Part shown: positions 41,602 through 50,317 of the stretch, in pieces
How the letters are laid out: each line of letters opens with the position of its first letter
How positions within the stretch are numbered: the stretch's first letter is position 1
Assembly: GCF_006716355.1 (NCBI RefSeq)
Contig: NZ_VFOW01000001.1
Span: 2,728,001-2,792,000, forward strand
DNA length: 64,000 nt
Source: Stackebrandtia endophytica
Lineage (GTDB): Bacteria; Actinomycetota; Actinomycetes; Mycobacteriales; Micromonosporaceae
Direction of reading: 5' to 3'
Notes under the pieces: model-generated
Database searches by the model: none
Seen by the model: only the letters and a program-made list of their open reading frames with translations
What the model was told of the DNA's origin: nothing
Position numbers and translations under genes: made by a program

Positions 41602-44127
41602 GTGCGCCAGGTAAGCGAACGCCGACTTGGCCACTACGCCGCGTGGGTGATCACCGCCATCCTCACTGTTTGGGCGGTACTGATCACCTATGCGGTCTAC
41701 CAAGTGTCGCCCGGATATCCATCTTGGCCGATACTCGCACTGACGCTGGTGTTCTGGCTCGGTGCTCTTGTCTTCCCGATTGAACTCGAGTTCAAACGTG
41801 GCGCCTTGGCGGTCACCGCCGGTGAAATTCCCTTCATCCTCGCGCTGTTCTACCTACCGCCTTTCTGGGTGATCGTCACCCGCGTCGCCGCCGGTCTGCT
41901 GGTGCACGGCTATCGCTGGGCGACCAGAAAACTCAAGGTCATCAAGTCCGCGTACAACATCGTCAGCTCGGCCGTCTCGGTCGCCACGGCCGGCCTGATC
42001 GTCCACACCATCGGGTTGGGCGAGGCCACCGACGTCACCACCTGGCTGGTTCTGCTCCTGGCCGCGGTGGTCTCCCTGCTGATCACCCAACTGCTGCTGG
42101 TCCTGGTCATCACGGTCACTCAGGGGGTGTCGGGGCTCGACGGGCTCAGCTCGAACATGCTCTCGGTCCTGATCATCAGCGTCATCAACGCGGTTCTGGG
42201 CATCCTGGTGCTCATCGCCGTCAACGCGACCACCTGGGCGATCCTCCCGTTGATCGTCGTGGCGATCCTGTTCTTCGGCGCCTACCGGGGCTACTCGAAT
42301 CTGACGCACCAGCGACGGGCGCTCACCGACCTCAACGAGTTCACCCAATCGGTCGCCCAGGCCGTGCAGAGCAACCGGCTGATCGACATCATGACCCACC
42401 GGCTCCGCGACATGATGAACGCCGAGGCCGCGACCGTCTGGGTGCCCAAGGACAAGCGGTTCCCGGAGCTGCTGTTGACCGCCTACACCGACACCGAGGG
42501 CCTGCTGGACACCACACCGGTGCCCAAGGAACTCCTCCAGGCCGTCATGACCAGTGGTGAGCCGATGCTGGTGACCGCCAAGACCGGTGCGATCGAGCAT
42601 CGACGGCTGTTGAAGGCGCACAAGGTCACCGACACGATGCTGGTGCCGTTGCGTTCCGGCGGCGTCACCTACGGCTGTCTCTCGGTGGCCAACCGGCTCG
42701 GCGGCGGGCTCAGCCGATTCGGGTTTCAGGAGCTGCGTTATCTGGAGACACTGGCGGCCCACGCCGGTGTCGCGGTGGAGAACTCCCGCCTAGTTGATCG
42801 CCTGCGGTTCGACGCCTACCACGACGCGTTGACCGAACTACCCAACCGGCGTCGCACCATGGCCGTGTTGGAGGAGTCGATTTCGATCACGGTTCCCGGT
42901 GAGATCGTCGCGGTCATGTTGTTCGACGTCGACGGGATGCGCGAGATCAACGACTCGATCGGTCACGCATCCGGGGACCGTCTCATCGTCGAGGTGGGGC
43001 GTCGGCTGAAGGAGGCGGCGCCGGCCGCGGCTCACGTCGGGCGCATCGACGGCGACGAGTTTGCCGTGGTGTTGCGGCTTCCCGACGCACAGGCCGCCGT
43101 CGACCTGGCCGGTCAGATCCGCGCCGCGTTGCAACAACCGTGCGTGCTCGGGTCACTCAACGTGGACATCGACTCCGCCGTCGGCATCGCGATCCACCCG
43201 GAATCGGGGGACAACGCCGACGCGCTGCTGCAGCGGGCGGACGTCGCCACGCAGACGGCCAAGAACGTCTCCAGCGCCATCAAGGTCTACAACGCCGGAC
43301 TCGAATCGACCAGTGTCCGCCGGCTGGGTTTGGCGACCGATCTGCGTCGTGCCTTCGACAGCGCCGAACTGCACGTCCACTATCAACCGAAGATCTCGCT
43401 GGGTAAACGTGAGCTGGTCGGCGTGGAGTGCCTGGCGCGGTGGCGGCACCCCACGCACGGTGAGGTCCCGCCCGACGACTTCGTACCGGTCGCCGAGCAC
43501 ACCGGTCAACTCGGCAGGCTCACCGAGTTCGTGCTTCGGGAAGGGCTGCGACAACTTCGCGATTGGGAGGACCAGGGGTTCAAACTGGGCGCGGCCGTGA
43601 ATCTGTCGCCGAGGACCCTGATCGACAGCGACTTTCCCAATCAGGTCGGTGACCTGTTGACCGAGTACGGCATCGAACCGCCGCGATTGACCTTGGAGAT
43701 CACCGAGGACGGCATGGTCGGTGGCGGCAAGACCCCCGAGACCCTGCGGCGGCTTCGCGAATTGGGTGTCCGGTTGTCGGTGGACGATTTCGGCACCGGC
43801 TATTCGTCACTGTCCTACCTGCGCCGGCTGCCCGCACAGGAGATCAAGATCGACCGGTCCTTCGTGCAGGGCATGGCCACCGATGAGGGTGACCACGCGA
43901 TAGTTCGGGCCATCGTCGACCTGGCGCGGCACTTCCGAATGAAGGTCGTTGCCGAGGGCGTCGAAAGCGAGATGACCCTGTCGATGCTGACCGAGATCGG
44001 TTGCGACATAGCGCAGGGCTTCTACTTCTCCCGCCCGCTGCCGCCCGACCGATTCGCGGCATGGATGTCGGCACAGGGGTCACCGGGCTCGGCGAGCCAC
44101 CGTTCGACCAGGCTGCGAGCGGTGTGA
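41602..44127 (+). CDS. Membrane GAF-GGDEF-EAL protein (cyclic di-GMP turnover)
   Basis: 841 aa: about seven N-terminal helices (1-230), a GAF domain (about 245-395), GGDEF (400-560) and EAL (575-830). The cyclase signature reads RIDGDEFAV, so the first Gly of GGDEF is Asp and synthesis may be weak. The EAL side keeps VECLARW, NLSPRTLI, LEITEDG, DDFGTGYSSLSYL, EIKIDRSFV, AEGVE and AQGFYFSRPL, all the metal and catalytic residues, so phosphodiesterase activity is likely. The GTG has AGGAGGG 8 bases upstream. Cyclic di-GMP controls development in actinomycetes. Confidence 0.92.
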   Translation: MRQVSERRLGHYAAWVITAILTVWAVLITYAVYQVSPGYPSWPILALTLVFWLGALVFPIELEFKRGALAVTAGEIPFILALFYLPPFWVIVTRVAAGLLVHGYRWATRKLKVIKSAYNIVSSAVSVATAGLIVHTIGLGEATDVTTWLVLLLAAVVSLLITQLLLVLVITVTQGVSGLDGLSSNMLSVLIISVINAVLGILVLIAVNATTWAILPLIVVAILFFGAYRGYSNLTHQRRALTDLNEFTQSVAQAVQSNRLIDIMTHRLRDMMNAEAATVWVPKDKRFPELLLTAYTDTEGLLDTTPVPKELLQAVMTSGEPMLVTAKTGAIEHRRLLKAHKVTDTMLVPLRSGGVTYGCLSVANRLGGGLSRFGFQELRYLETLAAHAGVAVENSRLVDRLRFDAYHDALTELPNRRRTMAVLEESISITVPGEIVAVMLFDVDGMREINDSIGHASGDRLIVEVGRRLKEAAPAAAHVGRIDGDEFAVVLRLPDAQAAVDLAGQIRAALQQPCVLGSLNVDIDSAVGIAIHPESGDNADALLQRADVATQTAKNVSSAIKVYNAGLESTSVRRLGLATDLRRAFDSAELHVHYQPKISLGKRELVGVECLARWRHPTHGEVPPDDFVPVAEHTGQLGRLTEFVLREGLRQLRDWEDQGFKLGAAVNLSPRTLIDSDFPNQVGDLLTEYGIEPPRLTLEITEDGMVGGGKTPETLRRLRELGVRLSVDDFGTGYSSLSYLRRLPAQEIKIDRSFVQGMATDEGDHAIVRAIVDLARHFRMKVVAEGVESEMTLSMLTEIGCDIAQGFYFSRPLPPDRFAAWMSAQGSPGSASHRSTRLRAV

Positions 44128-44219
44128 GAGTCCGCCACGGCGAGAGACAAACCCGGTGGCGACGCCCGAAACGGCTCATGTACTGTTGTCGACGGCACGT
44201 AGGCAACAGCCCTACGCCC

Positions 44220-44292
44220 GCCCCTTTAGCTCAGTCGGCAGAGCGTCTCCATGGTAAGGAGAAGGTCTACGGTTCGATTCCGTAAAGGGGCT
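44220..44292 (+). tRNA. tRNA-Thr(GGT)
   Basis: Acceptor GCCCCTT/AAGGGGC, D arm GCTC-GAGC, anticodon stem TCTCC/GGAGA with loop ATGGTAA (anticodon GGT), T arm TACGG-CCGTA with TTCGATT. CCA is not encoded. All four stems pair fully. Confidence 0.95.
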
Positions 44293-44319
44293 CTCCAGGT
44301 CGCTCGGCGATCCGGTCAC

Positions 44320-44392
44320 GGCGGTGTAGCTCAGGTGGCAGAGCAAACGACTCATAATCGTTGTGTCGCCGGTTCAAGTCCGGCCATCGCTA
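44320..44392 (+). tRNA. tRNA-Met(CAT)
   Basis: D arm GCTC-GAGC, anticodon stem AACGA/TCGTT with loop CTCATAA (anticodon CAT), T arm GCCGG-CCGGC. The acceptor GGCGGTG pairs with CATCGCT using two G-U pairs; the 1-72 pair is not the unpaired C-A of initiators, so this is the elongator (or a lysidine-type Ile) tRNA. Confidence 0.9.
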
Positions 44393-44400
44393 CTTTTTCA

Positions 44401-44437
44401 GACACGTATCCGCAGTTCAGCGGGTAGGTGTCTTTTT
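44401..44437 (+). terminator. Terminator of the tRNA operon
   Basis: A 13-bp imperfect stem from GACAC to GTGTC with loop AGTTCA, followed by TTTTTC. One mismatch and one G-U. It ends the tRNA-Thr/tRNA-Met transcript, so the genes that follow are transcribed separately. Confidence 0.8.
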
Positions 44438-44558
44438 CTTGCCGCGTTGGGCGTTATCGGACCAAGGCCTCCCCCCATGCGCCATGAGTGGTCAAACACC
44501 CTCGATAACGCCGTGACCTGTGGTTACTCTGAGGCACGCCATGGCTTCTGGGGGAACC

Positions 44559-46970
44559 ATGCGCCGTATCCGTTTCAAGCCGCTGGGCGGCCACGCCCTG
44601 CGATACCTGACGGTCACCGCCACGGTGTCCGTCTGTCTGGCCGTACCCGGTCTAGCCACCGCTGCGGTCCCGGTCATCGAACGGGTACCGGCGCCCACCC
44701 CCGACACCTCGGTCATCACCGTCAAGACCGGCGGGGATCGAACCGGCCCCGGAACCGACGGGGTCGCCGGGTTGGCGGGAGTCACCCTCGCCCTGTTCGA
44801 CGATGAGGATGCCTCCGATCCGATCGGCGAGGACTGGGCCGAGTGCGTGTCGGACGGTGACGGGGACTGCAGTTTCGTCGTACCCGTCACCGGTGCCGAT
44901 TCCGGGAATTTGGGAAGGCGGTTCTGGGTACGGCAGTTGGCCGCCCCGTCGGGGTGGGTGATGAACCCCCAATTGCGGGTGGGACCGGGCAGCGGATCGA
45001 ATTCGATCGCGGCCGATTACCAGTTCGAGACTCCCCCGTTGGTCGCCGACGAAACCTACTATTCGACCTCGGACTTCATGTACAGCACCAGCAACAGTCT
45101 GTTGACGTCGTCCTTGGGGATCTGGCAACAAACCCGTGCCAACCCGCCGCTACCCGCGCGTTGCGGCATCGACGTCGCCGTGGTGCTTGACCTGTCGGCG
45201 TCGGTGGGCGGTCAGCTCCCCAATCTCAAACGGACCGCGGACACGTTGACCGACGCATTGACGGGCACCCCGTCTCGCATGGCGGTGTTCTCGTTCTCAG
45301 CGGATTCACCCAGCGTCGGCACCCAGAACCATCCCGAACCGCTATCGGTGTCCACCGAGGCCGATGCAGCGGAATTCAAGGCGCAGTATGCGGATTGGCC
45401 ACTGGGCGCCGGCACCAACTGGGACCAGGCACTGTGGCGGGTCGCCGACGCCGATCCGGTCTACGACGTGGCGATCGTGATCACCGATGGGAATCCGACC
45501 AGGTACAGCACCGACCCGGTGGCAGGTGACGGCAGCCGCACCCACTTCAGGGATGTCGAAGCGGGTGTGTTCTCCGCCAACGCGCTCAAAGCCGAGGGCA
45601 CACCGATCGTGGCCATGGGAGTCGGCACCGGAGTCTCCGGAGTGACGGGACTGAACCTCGCGGCCATATCGGGCCCGGAGAAGTACGACGGAACGAACGT
45701 CACCACGGCGGACTACTACCAGGAGTCGAGCTACAAGGCCGCCGGCCAGGCATTGCGTGAACTGGTGGCGCGGCAGTGCGAGGGCACTCTGTCGGTGATC
45801 AAGCAGATCGTTCCCTCCGGGAACTCCGGCGACGACGTGTCCGATTCGGAGAACGCGGGAGCGGGCTGGGAATTCACCGGAACGTCGCCCCAGGACATCG
45901 GTGGGTTGCCTTCGACTCAGACCACCACCGACGACGGAACCGGTTCGGTCAACTTCGATCTGACCTATCCCGCTGGCGTCACCTCGGCTGAGGTCACCGT
46001 CGCCGAGGCCCAACAGGACGGACACACGCTGGTGACTCCCGACGGGGCCAACGCGGTGTGCACCGACCTGGTGACCGGGGCGCCGGTGGCGATCGTCAAC
46101 GGCGGTACGACCGAGCGGCCGTCGTTCACCGTGAACGTCGACAGTGGTGCCGCGATCAGTTGCCTCGTCTACAACAGGCCGCTCGAAGCGGCGGAGGTCA
46201 CCGTCGACAAGGTTTGGCTGGTCGACGACACCGAATACCGGCACGGCGATCAACCCGCCGGGTTGGACGCGACGCTGACGCTGACCGGGCCGGGCGAGGC
46301 ACCGGCGTCTACGCAACCGTGGGGTACCACTAGGGACGGTTTCACCAGCGGGGAAACCACGACCGTTGACGAACGGGTCGAGATCACCGACGACACCTGC
46401 CGATTCGTCAGTAGCGCGGTCACCGAGGCCGATGGGAGGCCGATCGACGAAGCACTGCCGTACACCGCGACACTGTCCGAAGGGGACAACCACTACACCG
46501 TCACCAATCGCATCGAATGTGGTGCTCAACTGACGCTGGTCAAGCAGCTCGACCGCGGAACCGGCACGGCCGACCCCACCGACTGGACGCTTCGAGCCGA
46601 AGGGCCGCAGTCGATCTCGGGGACCAGTGGCGGTGCCACCGTGACCGATGTTTGGGTACCCGTCGGCGAGTACCGGCTCTCCGAGTCCGACGGCCCACGC
46701 GGCTATCGAGCGGGCGAGTGGGAGTGTTCGGCCGCGAACGGGACGGTACCGAGTCCGAATGACACGGTCGGACTCGAACGGGGCGACCGGGTGGAATGCG
46801 TTATCACGAACGTCCACGTCGACGATTCCGGTGACGGCGACGGCGGTCCGGACGGGTTGCCGGTCACCGGTGACAGCGTGGTCCTGGTAGCCGCCACCGG
46901 CCTACTGGGGGCAGGACTGATCGCCGCCGGAATGGTGGCGATTCTCCGACTGCGTCGATGGAACGGTTGA
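44559..46970 (+). CDS. Pilin-like surface protein: vWA and Cna/SpaA-type domains, LPVTG anchor
   Basis: 803 aa. A Sec signal precedes a prealbumin-like N-terminal region, a von Willebrand A domain with MIDAS motif DLSAS and TNWDQ, then at least three beta-sandwich repeats (EGTLSVIKQIVPSGN; AEVTVDKVWLVDDTEY; AQLTLVKQLDRGTG) of the Cna-B/SpaA class. It ends in LPVTG, a hydrophobic helix and RLRRW. This is the design of tip adhesins of sortase-assembled pili. GGGGGA precedes the ATG; an ATG six codons earlier is possible. No sortase or backbone pilin gene is nearby. Confidence 0.87.
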   Translation: MRRIRFKPLGGHALRYLTVTATVSVCLAVPGLATAAVPVIERVPAPTPDTSVITVKTGGDRTGPGTDGVAGLAGVTLALFDDEDASDPIGEDWAECVSDGDGDCSFVVPVTGADSGNLGRRFWVRQLAAPSGWVMNPQLRVGPGSGSNSIAADYQFETPPLVADETYYSTSDFMYSTSNSLLTSSLGIWQQTRANPPLPARCGIDVAVVLDLSASVGGQLPNLKRTADTLTDALTGTPSRMAVFSFSADSPSVGTQNHPEPLSVSTEADAAEFKAQYADWPLGAGTNWDQALWRVADADPVYDVAIVITDGNPTRYSTDPVAGDGSRTHFRDVEAGVFSANALKAEGTPIVAMGVGTGVSGVTGLNLAAISGPEKYDGTNVTTADYYQESSYKAAGQALRELVARQCEGTLSVIKQIVPSGNSGDDVSDSENAGAGWEFTGTSPQDIGGLPSTQTTTDDGTGSVNFDLTYPAGVTSAEVTVAEAQQDGHTLVTPDGANAVCTDLVTGAPVAIVNGGTTERPSFTVNVDSGAAISCLVYNRPLEAAEVTVDKVWLVDDTEYRHGDQPAGLDATLTLTGPGEAPASTQPWGTTRDGFTSGETTTVDERVEITDDTCRFVSSAVTEADGRPIDEALPYTATLSEGDNHYTVTNRIECGAQLTLVKQLDRGTGTADPTDWTLRAEGPQSISGTSGGATVTDVWVPVGEYRLSESDGPRGYRAGEWECSAANGTVPSPNDTVGLERGDRVECVITNVHVDDSGDGDGGPDGLPVTGDSVVLVAATGLLGAGLIAAGMVAILRLRRWNG

Positions 46971-47035
46971 TCAACCGCTGACATCGAGCCGTGACGGCGT
47001 CGTTGACAGCCGCCCACCGACAATGATCCATTGTA

Positions 47036-47073
47036 GTCGTCCCGTCACCTCGTGCCCGAGGTGACGGGACGAC
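47036..47073. terminator. Bidirectional terminator between convergent genes
   Basis: A perfect 17-bp stem (arms beginning GTCGTCCCGTCACCTCG) with loop TGCC, between the pilin-like gene and the HPP gene. It can serve both strands. Confidence 0.82.
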
Positions 47074-47075
47074 GA

Positions 47076-47561
47076 TCAACGCCAGTCGAGCGGATAGTCG
47101 TGGCCGTCGGCGACTTTGCCGACCAGCCAGCCGACCGCGATCAGCAACAGGCTGGCGGTCACCACCGGACTGATGAGGAACCAGACCGGCGGGTCGGTCA
47201 AGCCGATGAGCGCCGCGGTGGCTATCGCCGGCGGGTGAACCGCCCGCAGGAGCAGCATCGGCATGAAGATCACCACGGCTGCCGAGACCGCCGCCCACAC
47301 CGACGGTCCCAGCCAACCGGTGACGGCCAGTCCGGCGACCGCCGCCAGCAGGTGCGCCAGCAGGATGGCGCGCGGGCGCGCGGCGGGCGCGTCGGGGGAC
47401 AGCGCGATGATTCCGGCGGTGGCGGCGAACGGCAGCGCGAGCAGCTCCATGCCGGTGGTCGCGGTGATCACCGCCAGCGGCAGCAACAACGCCGTTGCCG
47501 CCGCCGCTCGGGTCAGTGCCGCGATCACTCGCGGTCGCACCCGGATCGATGGAGTGGTCAT
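47076..47561 (-). CDS. HPP-family membrane protein
   Basis: 161 aa with four to five helices and the family motif AVHPPAIATAALIGL near residue 108. Relatives include a cyanobacterial nitrite transporter, but the substrate cannot be told here. GAGGAG stands 6 bases before the chosen ATG (a GTG directly before it is the alternative). It lies 45 bases after the hydrolase gene on the same strand and may share its transcript. Confidence 0.8.
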   Translation of the reverse strand: MTTPSIRVRPRVIAALTRAAAATALLLPLAVITATTGMELLALPFAATAGIIALSPDAPAARPRAILLAHLLAAVAGLAVTGWLGPSVWAAVSAAVVIFMPMLLLRAVHPPAIATAALIGLTDPPVWFLISPVVTASLLLIAVGWLVGKVADGHDYPLDWR

Positions 47562-47606
47562 CACCGGCTCCTCGGTCTTCGCCGGGTCGGGCTCCCGCTG
47601 AACGGC

Positions 47607-48467
47607 CTAATCGGACAGGCGCTCGAGGAAGCGGCGGCACAGCGCGGCGATCTGGTCCAGCCGGGTTTGGAGTGCGAAGTGTCCGGCGTCCAGCAGTTGG
47701 ATCTCGGCGTCGGGAACGTCGCGTGCGAAGGCGCGAGCACCGTCGGGACCGAAGATCTCGTCGTGGCGACCCCACACCGCCAACACCGGTGGCTGGTGGA
47801 CCCGCAGGTACTGCTGCCATGCCGGGTAGGCGGCGACGTTGGTCGCGTAGTCGAGAAACAACGCCAGTTGGATGTCGGCGTTGCCGGGCCGGGACAGCTG
47901 CGCGTGGTCGGCCACGATCGCGTCGGGGTCGACCAACGACGGGTCCGGCACGCCGTGGCGGTACTGCCATTCCACGGCGTCGAAGGTGACCATGTCGCGG
48001 ATCGGTCCCGAGTTGGCCTCGTCGGGGTCGGCCCAGAAGCGTTCGGCGGCCCCCCAGAAGGCGGTGAGTCCATCCTCGTAGGCGTTGCCGCTCTGCGTGA
48101 TGATCCCGGTGATGCGCTTCGGATCGGCCAGAGCGAGCCGGAAGGCGACCGGGGCGCCGTAGTCGTGGATGTATACGGCGTACTTGCGTACCCCGATCAG
48201 GTCGAGAAGTTTCCCGGTGACCGCCGCGATGTTGTCGAATGTGTACTTCCACTCCTCCACCGGCGGCGCCGAGCTGTGTCCGAAGCCGGGGAAGTCGGGT
48301 GCGATCAGGTGGAAGCCGTCGGACAGTTCGGCCATCAGCGCCTTGTAGGTGCTCGACGAGGTCGGGAAGCCGTGCAGCAGCACCAGGGTGGGGTTGGCCG
48401 GGTCTCCCGCCTCCCGGTAGAAGATGTCCAGTCCGTCGATGTTGACGGTGTGGTGACGTATGGTCAC
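47607..48467 (-). CDS. Alpha/beta hydrolase with Asp nucleophile (epoxide hydrolase/dehalogenase class)
   Basis: 286 aa. The oxyanion motif is LLHGFPTSSSTY, the nucleophile is Asp102 in IHDYGAPVA, the acid lies in the cap or near GRHDEIF, and the base His is in DAGHFALQ. An aspartate in place of serine is the mark of epoxide hydrolases and haloalkane dehalogenases. The GTG has AGAAGGAG 4 bases upstream. The promoter overlaps a nested palindrome shared with the divergent CGNR-domain gene. Confidence 0.88.
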   Translation of the reverse strand: MTIRHHTVNIDGLDIFYREAGDPANPTLVLLHGFPTSSSTYKALMAELSDGFHLIAPDFPGFGHSSAPPVEEWKYTFDNIAAVTGKLLDLIGVRKYAVYIHDYGAPVAFRLALADPKRITGIITQSGNAYEDGLTAFWGAAERFWADPDEANSGPIRDMVTFDAVEWQYRHGVPDPSLVDPDAIVADHAQLSRPGNADIQLALFLDYATNVAAYPAWQQYLRVHQPPVLAVWGRHDEIFGPDGARAFARDVPDAEIQLLDAGHFALQTRLDQIAALCRRFLERLSD

Positions 48468-48477
48468 GATACTCCTT

Positions 48478-48507
48478 CTAACTATCTAAACTCATTTAGC
48501 CGGTTAG
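48478..48507. promoter_or_regulatory. Nested palindromic operator
   Basis: Outer arms CTAAC (48478) and GTTAG (48503) enclose inner arms CTAAA (48486) and TTTAG (48495), all perfect and symmetric about one centre. It sits between the hydrolase and the CGNR-domain gene. The CCGGTTAG element recurs between the NmrA-like and TetR genes at 51300. Confidence 0.55.
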
Positions 48508-48557
48508 GTGTGACCGACGATAGTCGACGAGAAACCGATAAACGTGAAATAGAGGGT

Positions 48558-48563
48558 TAGAAT
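48558..48563 (+). promoter_or_regulatory. -10 box TAGAAT of a leaderless transcript
   Basis: TAGAAT ends 6 bases before the ATG at 48570. It decides the start of the CGNR-domain gene over the adjacent GTG. Confidence 0.55.
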
Positions 48564-48569
48564 TGGGTG

Positions 48570-49091
48570 ATGCCGCACACGATGCCCCTGCGGGGCGAAC
48601 CGCTCCCGCTCGACCTGGTCAACACGTACTGGGTCGACCAGGGCACACCCGTCGACCTGTTCGACTCCCCCGCCGGGCTGGCCGACTGGCTGACCGGCCA
48701 CGGCCTCCCCGCCGAACCCGGGGACGTCGCCTCCCGGCTCGTCGAGACCCGCGACGCCATCCGCGCAACCCTCACCGGGGAGCCCGACGGCCCCGACCGG
48801 CTCAACAAGGTGCTGGCACACGGCTTTCAGCGCTGGCGGGTGACCGTGGACGGCGCGGACCTCGACAGCGTCACCGATCGAAGCTGGCTCGCGGCCTGGC
48901 GATGCGCCACCGAATTCGCCCGCCTACTGGCCGAACGACCCGAACGAATCCGCAACTGCGCCAACCCCGTGTGTGTCCTGTGGTTCGTCGACACCAGCAA
49001 GAACGGTCGACGCCGCTGGTGCTCGATGGAGGCCTGTGGGAACCGCGCCAAAGCCGGCCGGTTTCACCAACGCCACCGCGGCGACGCCTGA
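48570..49091 (+). CDS. CGNR zinc-finger (ABATE domain) regulator
   Basis: 173 aa. An N-terminal helical ABATE domain (LPLDLVNTYWVDQG near the start) is followed by the CGNR zinc finger: CANPVC, then WCSMEACGNRAKAGRFHQRHR. Such proteins are presumed stress-responsive regulators whose helix after the fingers binds DNA. It is divergent from the hydrolase gene over a palindromic site, so it likely controls that gene. The start is an ATG next to a leaderless -10. Confidence 0.88.
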   Translation: MPHTMPLRGEPLPLDLVNTYWVDQGTPVDLFDSPAGLADWLTGHGLPAEPGDVASRLVETRDAIRATLTGEPDGPDRLNKVLAHGFQRWRVTVDGADLDSVTDRSWLAAWRCATEFARLLAERPERIRNCANPVCVLWFVDTSKNGRRRWCSMEACGNRAKAGRFHQRHRGDA

Positions 49092-49232
49092 TCCGCACCT
49101 TTGCGGCGTTGGACACTGCCGCTGAGGCGCCGGACGAGTCCCGGGCGGCCACCCCGTTAGACCGCACGCGTCACTCCACAGTGTTCAAACGGTGCGGTGT
49201 CAGTGGCGCCACCGACACCGCGGCCGACTCCG

Positions 49233-50003
49233 TCAGTCCCACCAGAACTTCCACCGGTCGTCGTCGAGGAGCGTCTCGGCGTACTCGGCGAGGGTCTCGG
49301 TATCGGTGTAGCCCTGGTGAATGGCGTCCGAGCAGAACGCGTAGTGCTCGGCGGCCACCGCGAGCGCCTGCTCCGAGGTGGTCGGCGGCGCGGCGACGGT
49401 CAGCTCCAGGGTGTCGAACCCGATGCGCAGGATCCGGGTACCGAACCTTTCCTCCCAGCTGCGCAGTACCACTGAGATCTCGACCGGCTCCTGAATGTAG
49501 TTGACCGGCCCCTTCCAGGCCATCGCACCGGGGATGTCCGCGTTGCGCTCGGCAGGCGTCAACAGCAGTTGAGTGTTCTCACCGGCCAGGAACAGGACGT
49601 GTTGGCGCAGCAGTTCGTCGGGATCCTCCCGAAACGGCAGGGCGTCCGACAGGCCGGGCCAACGGCCGTTGAACGGCGCGGTCAACTCGGCCATCTCCGG
49701 GTCGATCTCACCGTCGTAGACGAGACCGTCGTTCCACAGCTCGCGCAGTACGGCGTCGACGTCGTACTGTCCGATGTGCGATGTCGGTTGCCCGAACGGG
49801 GTGGATTCCTCGAGGTCGTGTTCGACGACGAAGGCCGGCACCAGTCCGGTCTTCGACCGGGCGGCGGTCGCCAGTTCCCAGGCGTCGGCCTCGACCGTCT
49901 CCTCGCTGACCCAGTACGTGGGAGGTGAGCCGACGAGACGTCCCGGTGGCAGGCCGTCGGCCGACAGGCTCGGTATGGTGTGGCTGAAGGGATCTACAGA
50001 CAT
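49233..50003 (-). CDS. DUF4253 domain protein
   Basis: 256 aa, cytoplasmic, no helices in the membrane. The second half (FLAGENTQLLLTPAERNADIPGAMAWKGPVNYI, then VVLRSWEERFGTRILRIGFDTL) matches the DUF4253 domain, which is common in actinomycetes and has no proven role. The ATG stands 7 bases after a TAACCT box, so leaderless; open frame extends 100 codons further upstream but with disordered Arg-rich sequence. It may belong to a contact-toxin immunity group, but there is no toxin next to it. Confidence 0.82.
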   Translation of the reverse strand: MSVDPFSHTIPSLSADGLPPGRLVGSPPTYWVSEETVEADAWELATAARSKTGLVPAFVVEHDLEESTPFGQPTSHIGQYDVDAVLRELWNDGLVYDGEIDPEMAELTAPFNGRWPGLSDALPFREDPDELLRQHVLFLAGENTQLLLTPAERNADIPGAMAWKGPVNYIQEPVEISVVLRSWEERFGTRILRIGFDTLELTVAAPPTTSEQALAVAAEHYAFCSDAIHQGYTDTETLAEYAETLLDDDRWKFWWD

Positions 50004-50317
50004 GCGAGGCAGGTTAACAACGCCGGGCACCTGTCGCGCCCCACGCGAATCGAGCCATTCGACGCCTGAGCCGGCTCGCCTCCTCGACTTAGGGCCTGTG
50101 TGGTAAATCCGCGCAGGTTCTTTCGACGTGTTGGTGCTGCAGCGACGTCTTGGATGCGGGGTGTTCAGGTGAGTGCATGGCAAGGCGGAGGAGGAGTCAG
50201 TACGGGTTTGACCGTGTTCTCGGCCGCTTCGCGGTGGCGACGCGGGCCTTCGCGGCCAGGCGCCCACCTGAGCAGCCCGAGCGCAACCACCCACTCCACA
50301 GTATTCATACACACGCC
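50004..50317. other. 314-bp gene-free region, possible insertion-sequence remnant
   Basis: From about 50090 the sequence (AGGGCCTGTGTGGTAAATC) has the look of an insertion-sequence end, and the next 200 bases have no coding content of their own. I could not find a second end or transposase, so the remnant call is weak. Confidence 0.3.

Noticed and set aside
50085-50317. Complete insertion sequence
   Set aside because: Only one end-like stretch is visible; no transposase or second inverted repeat.
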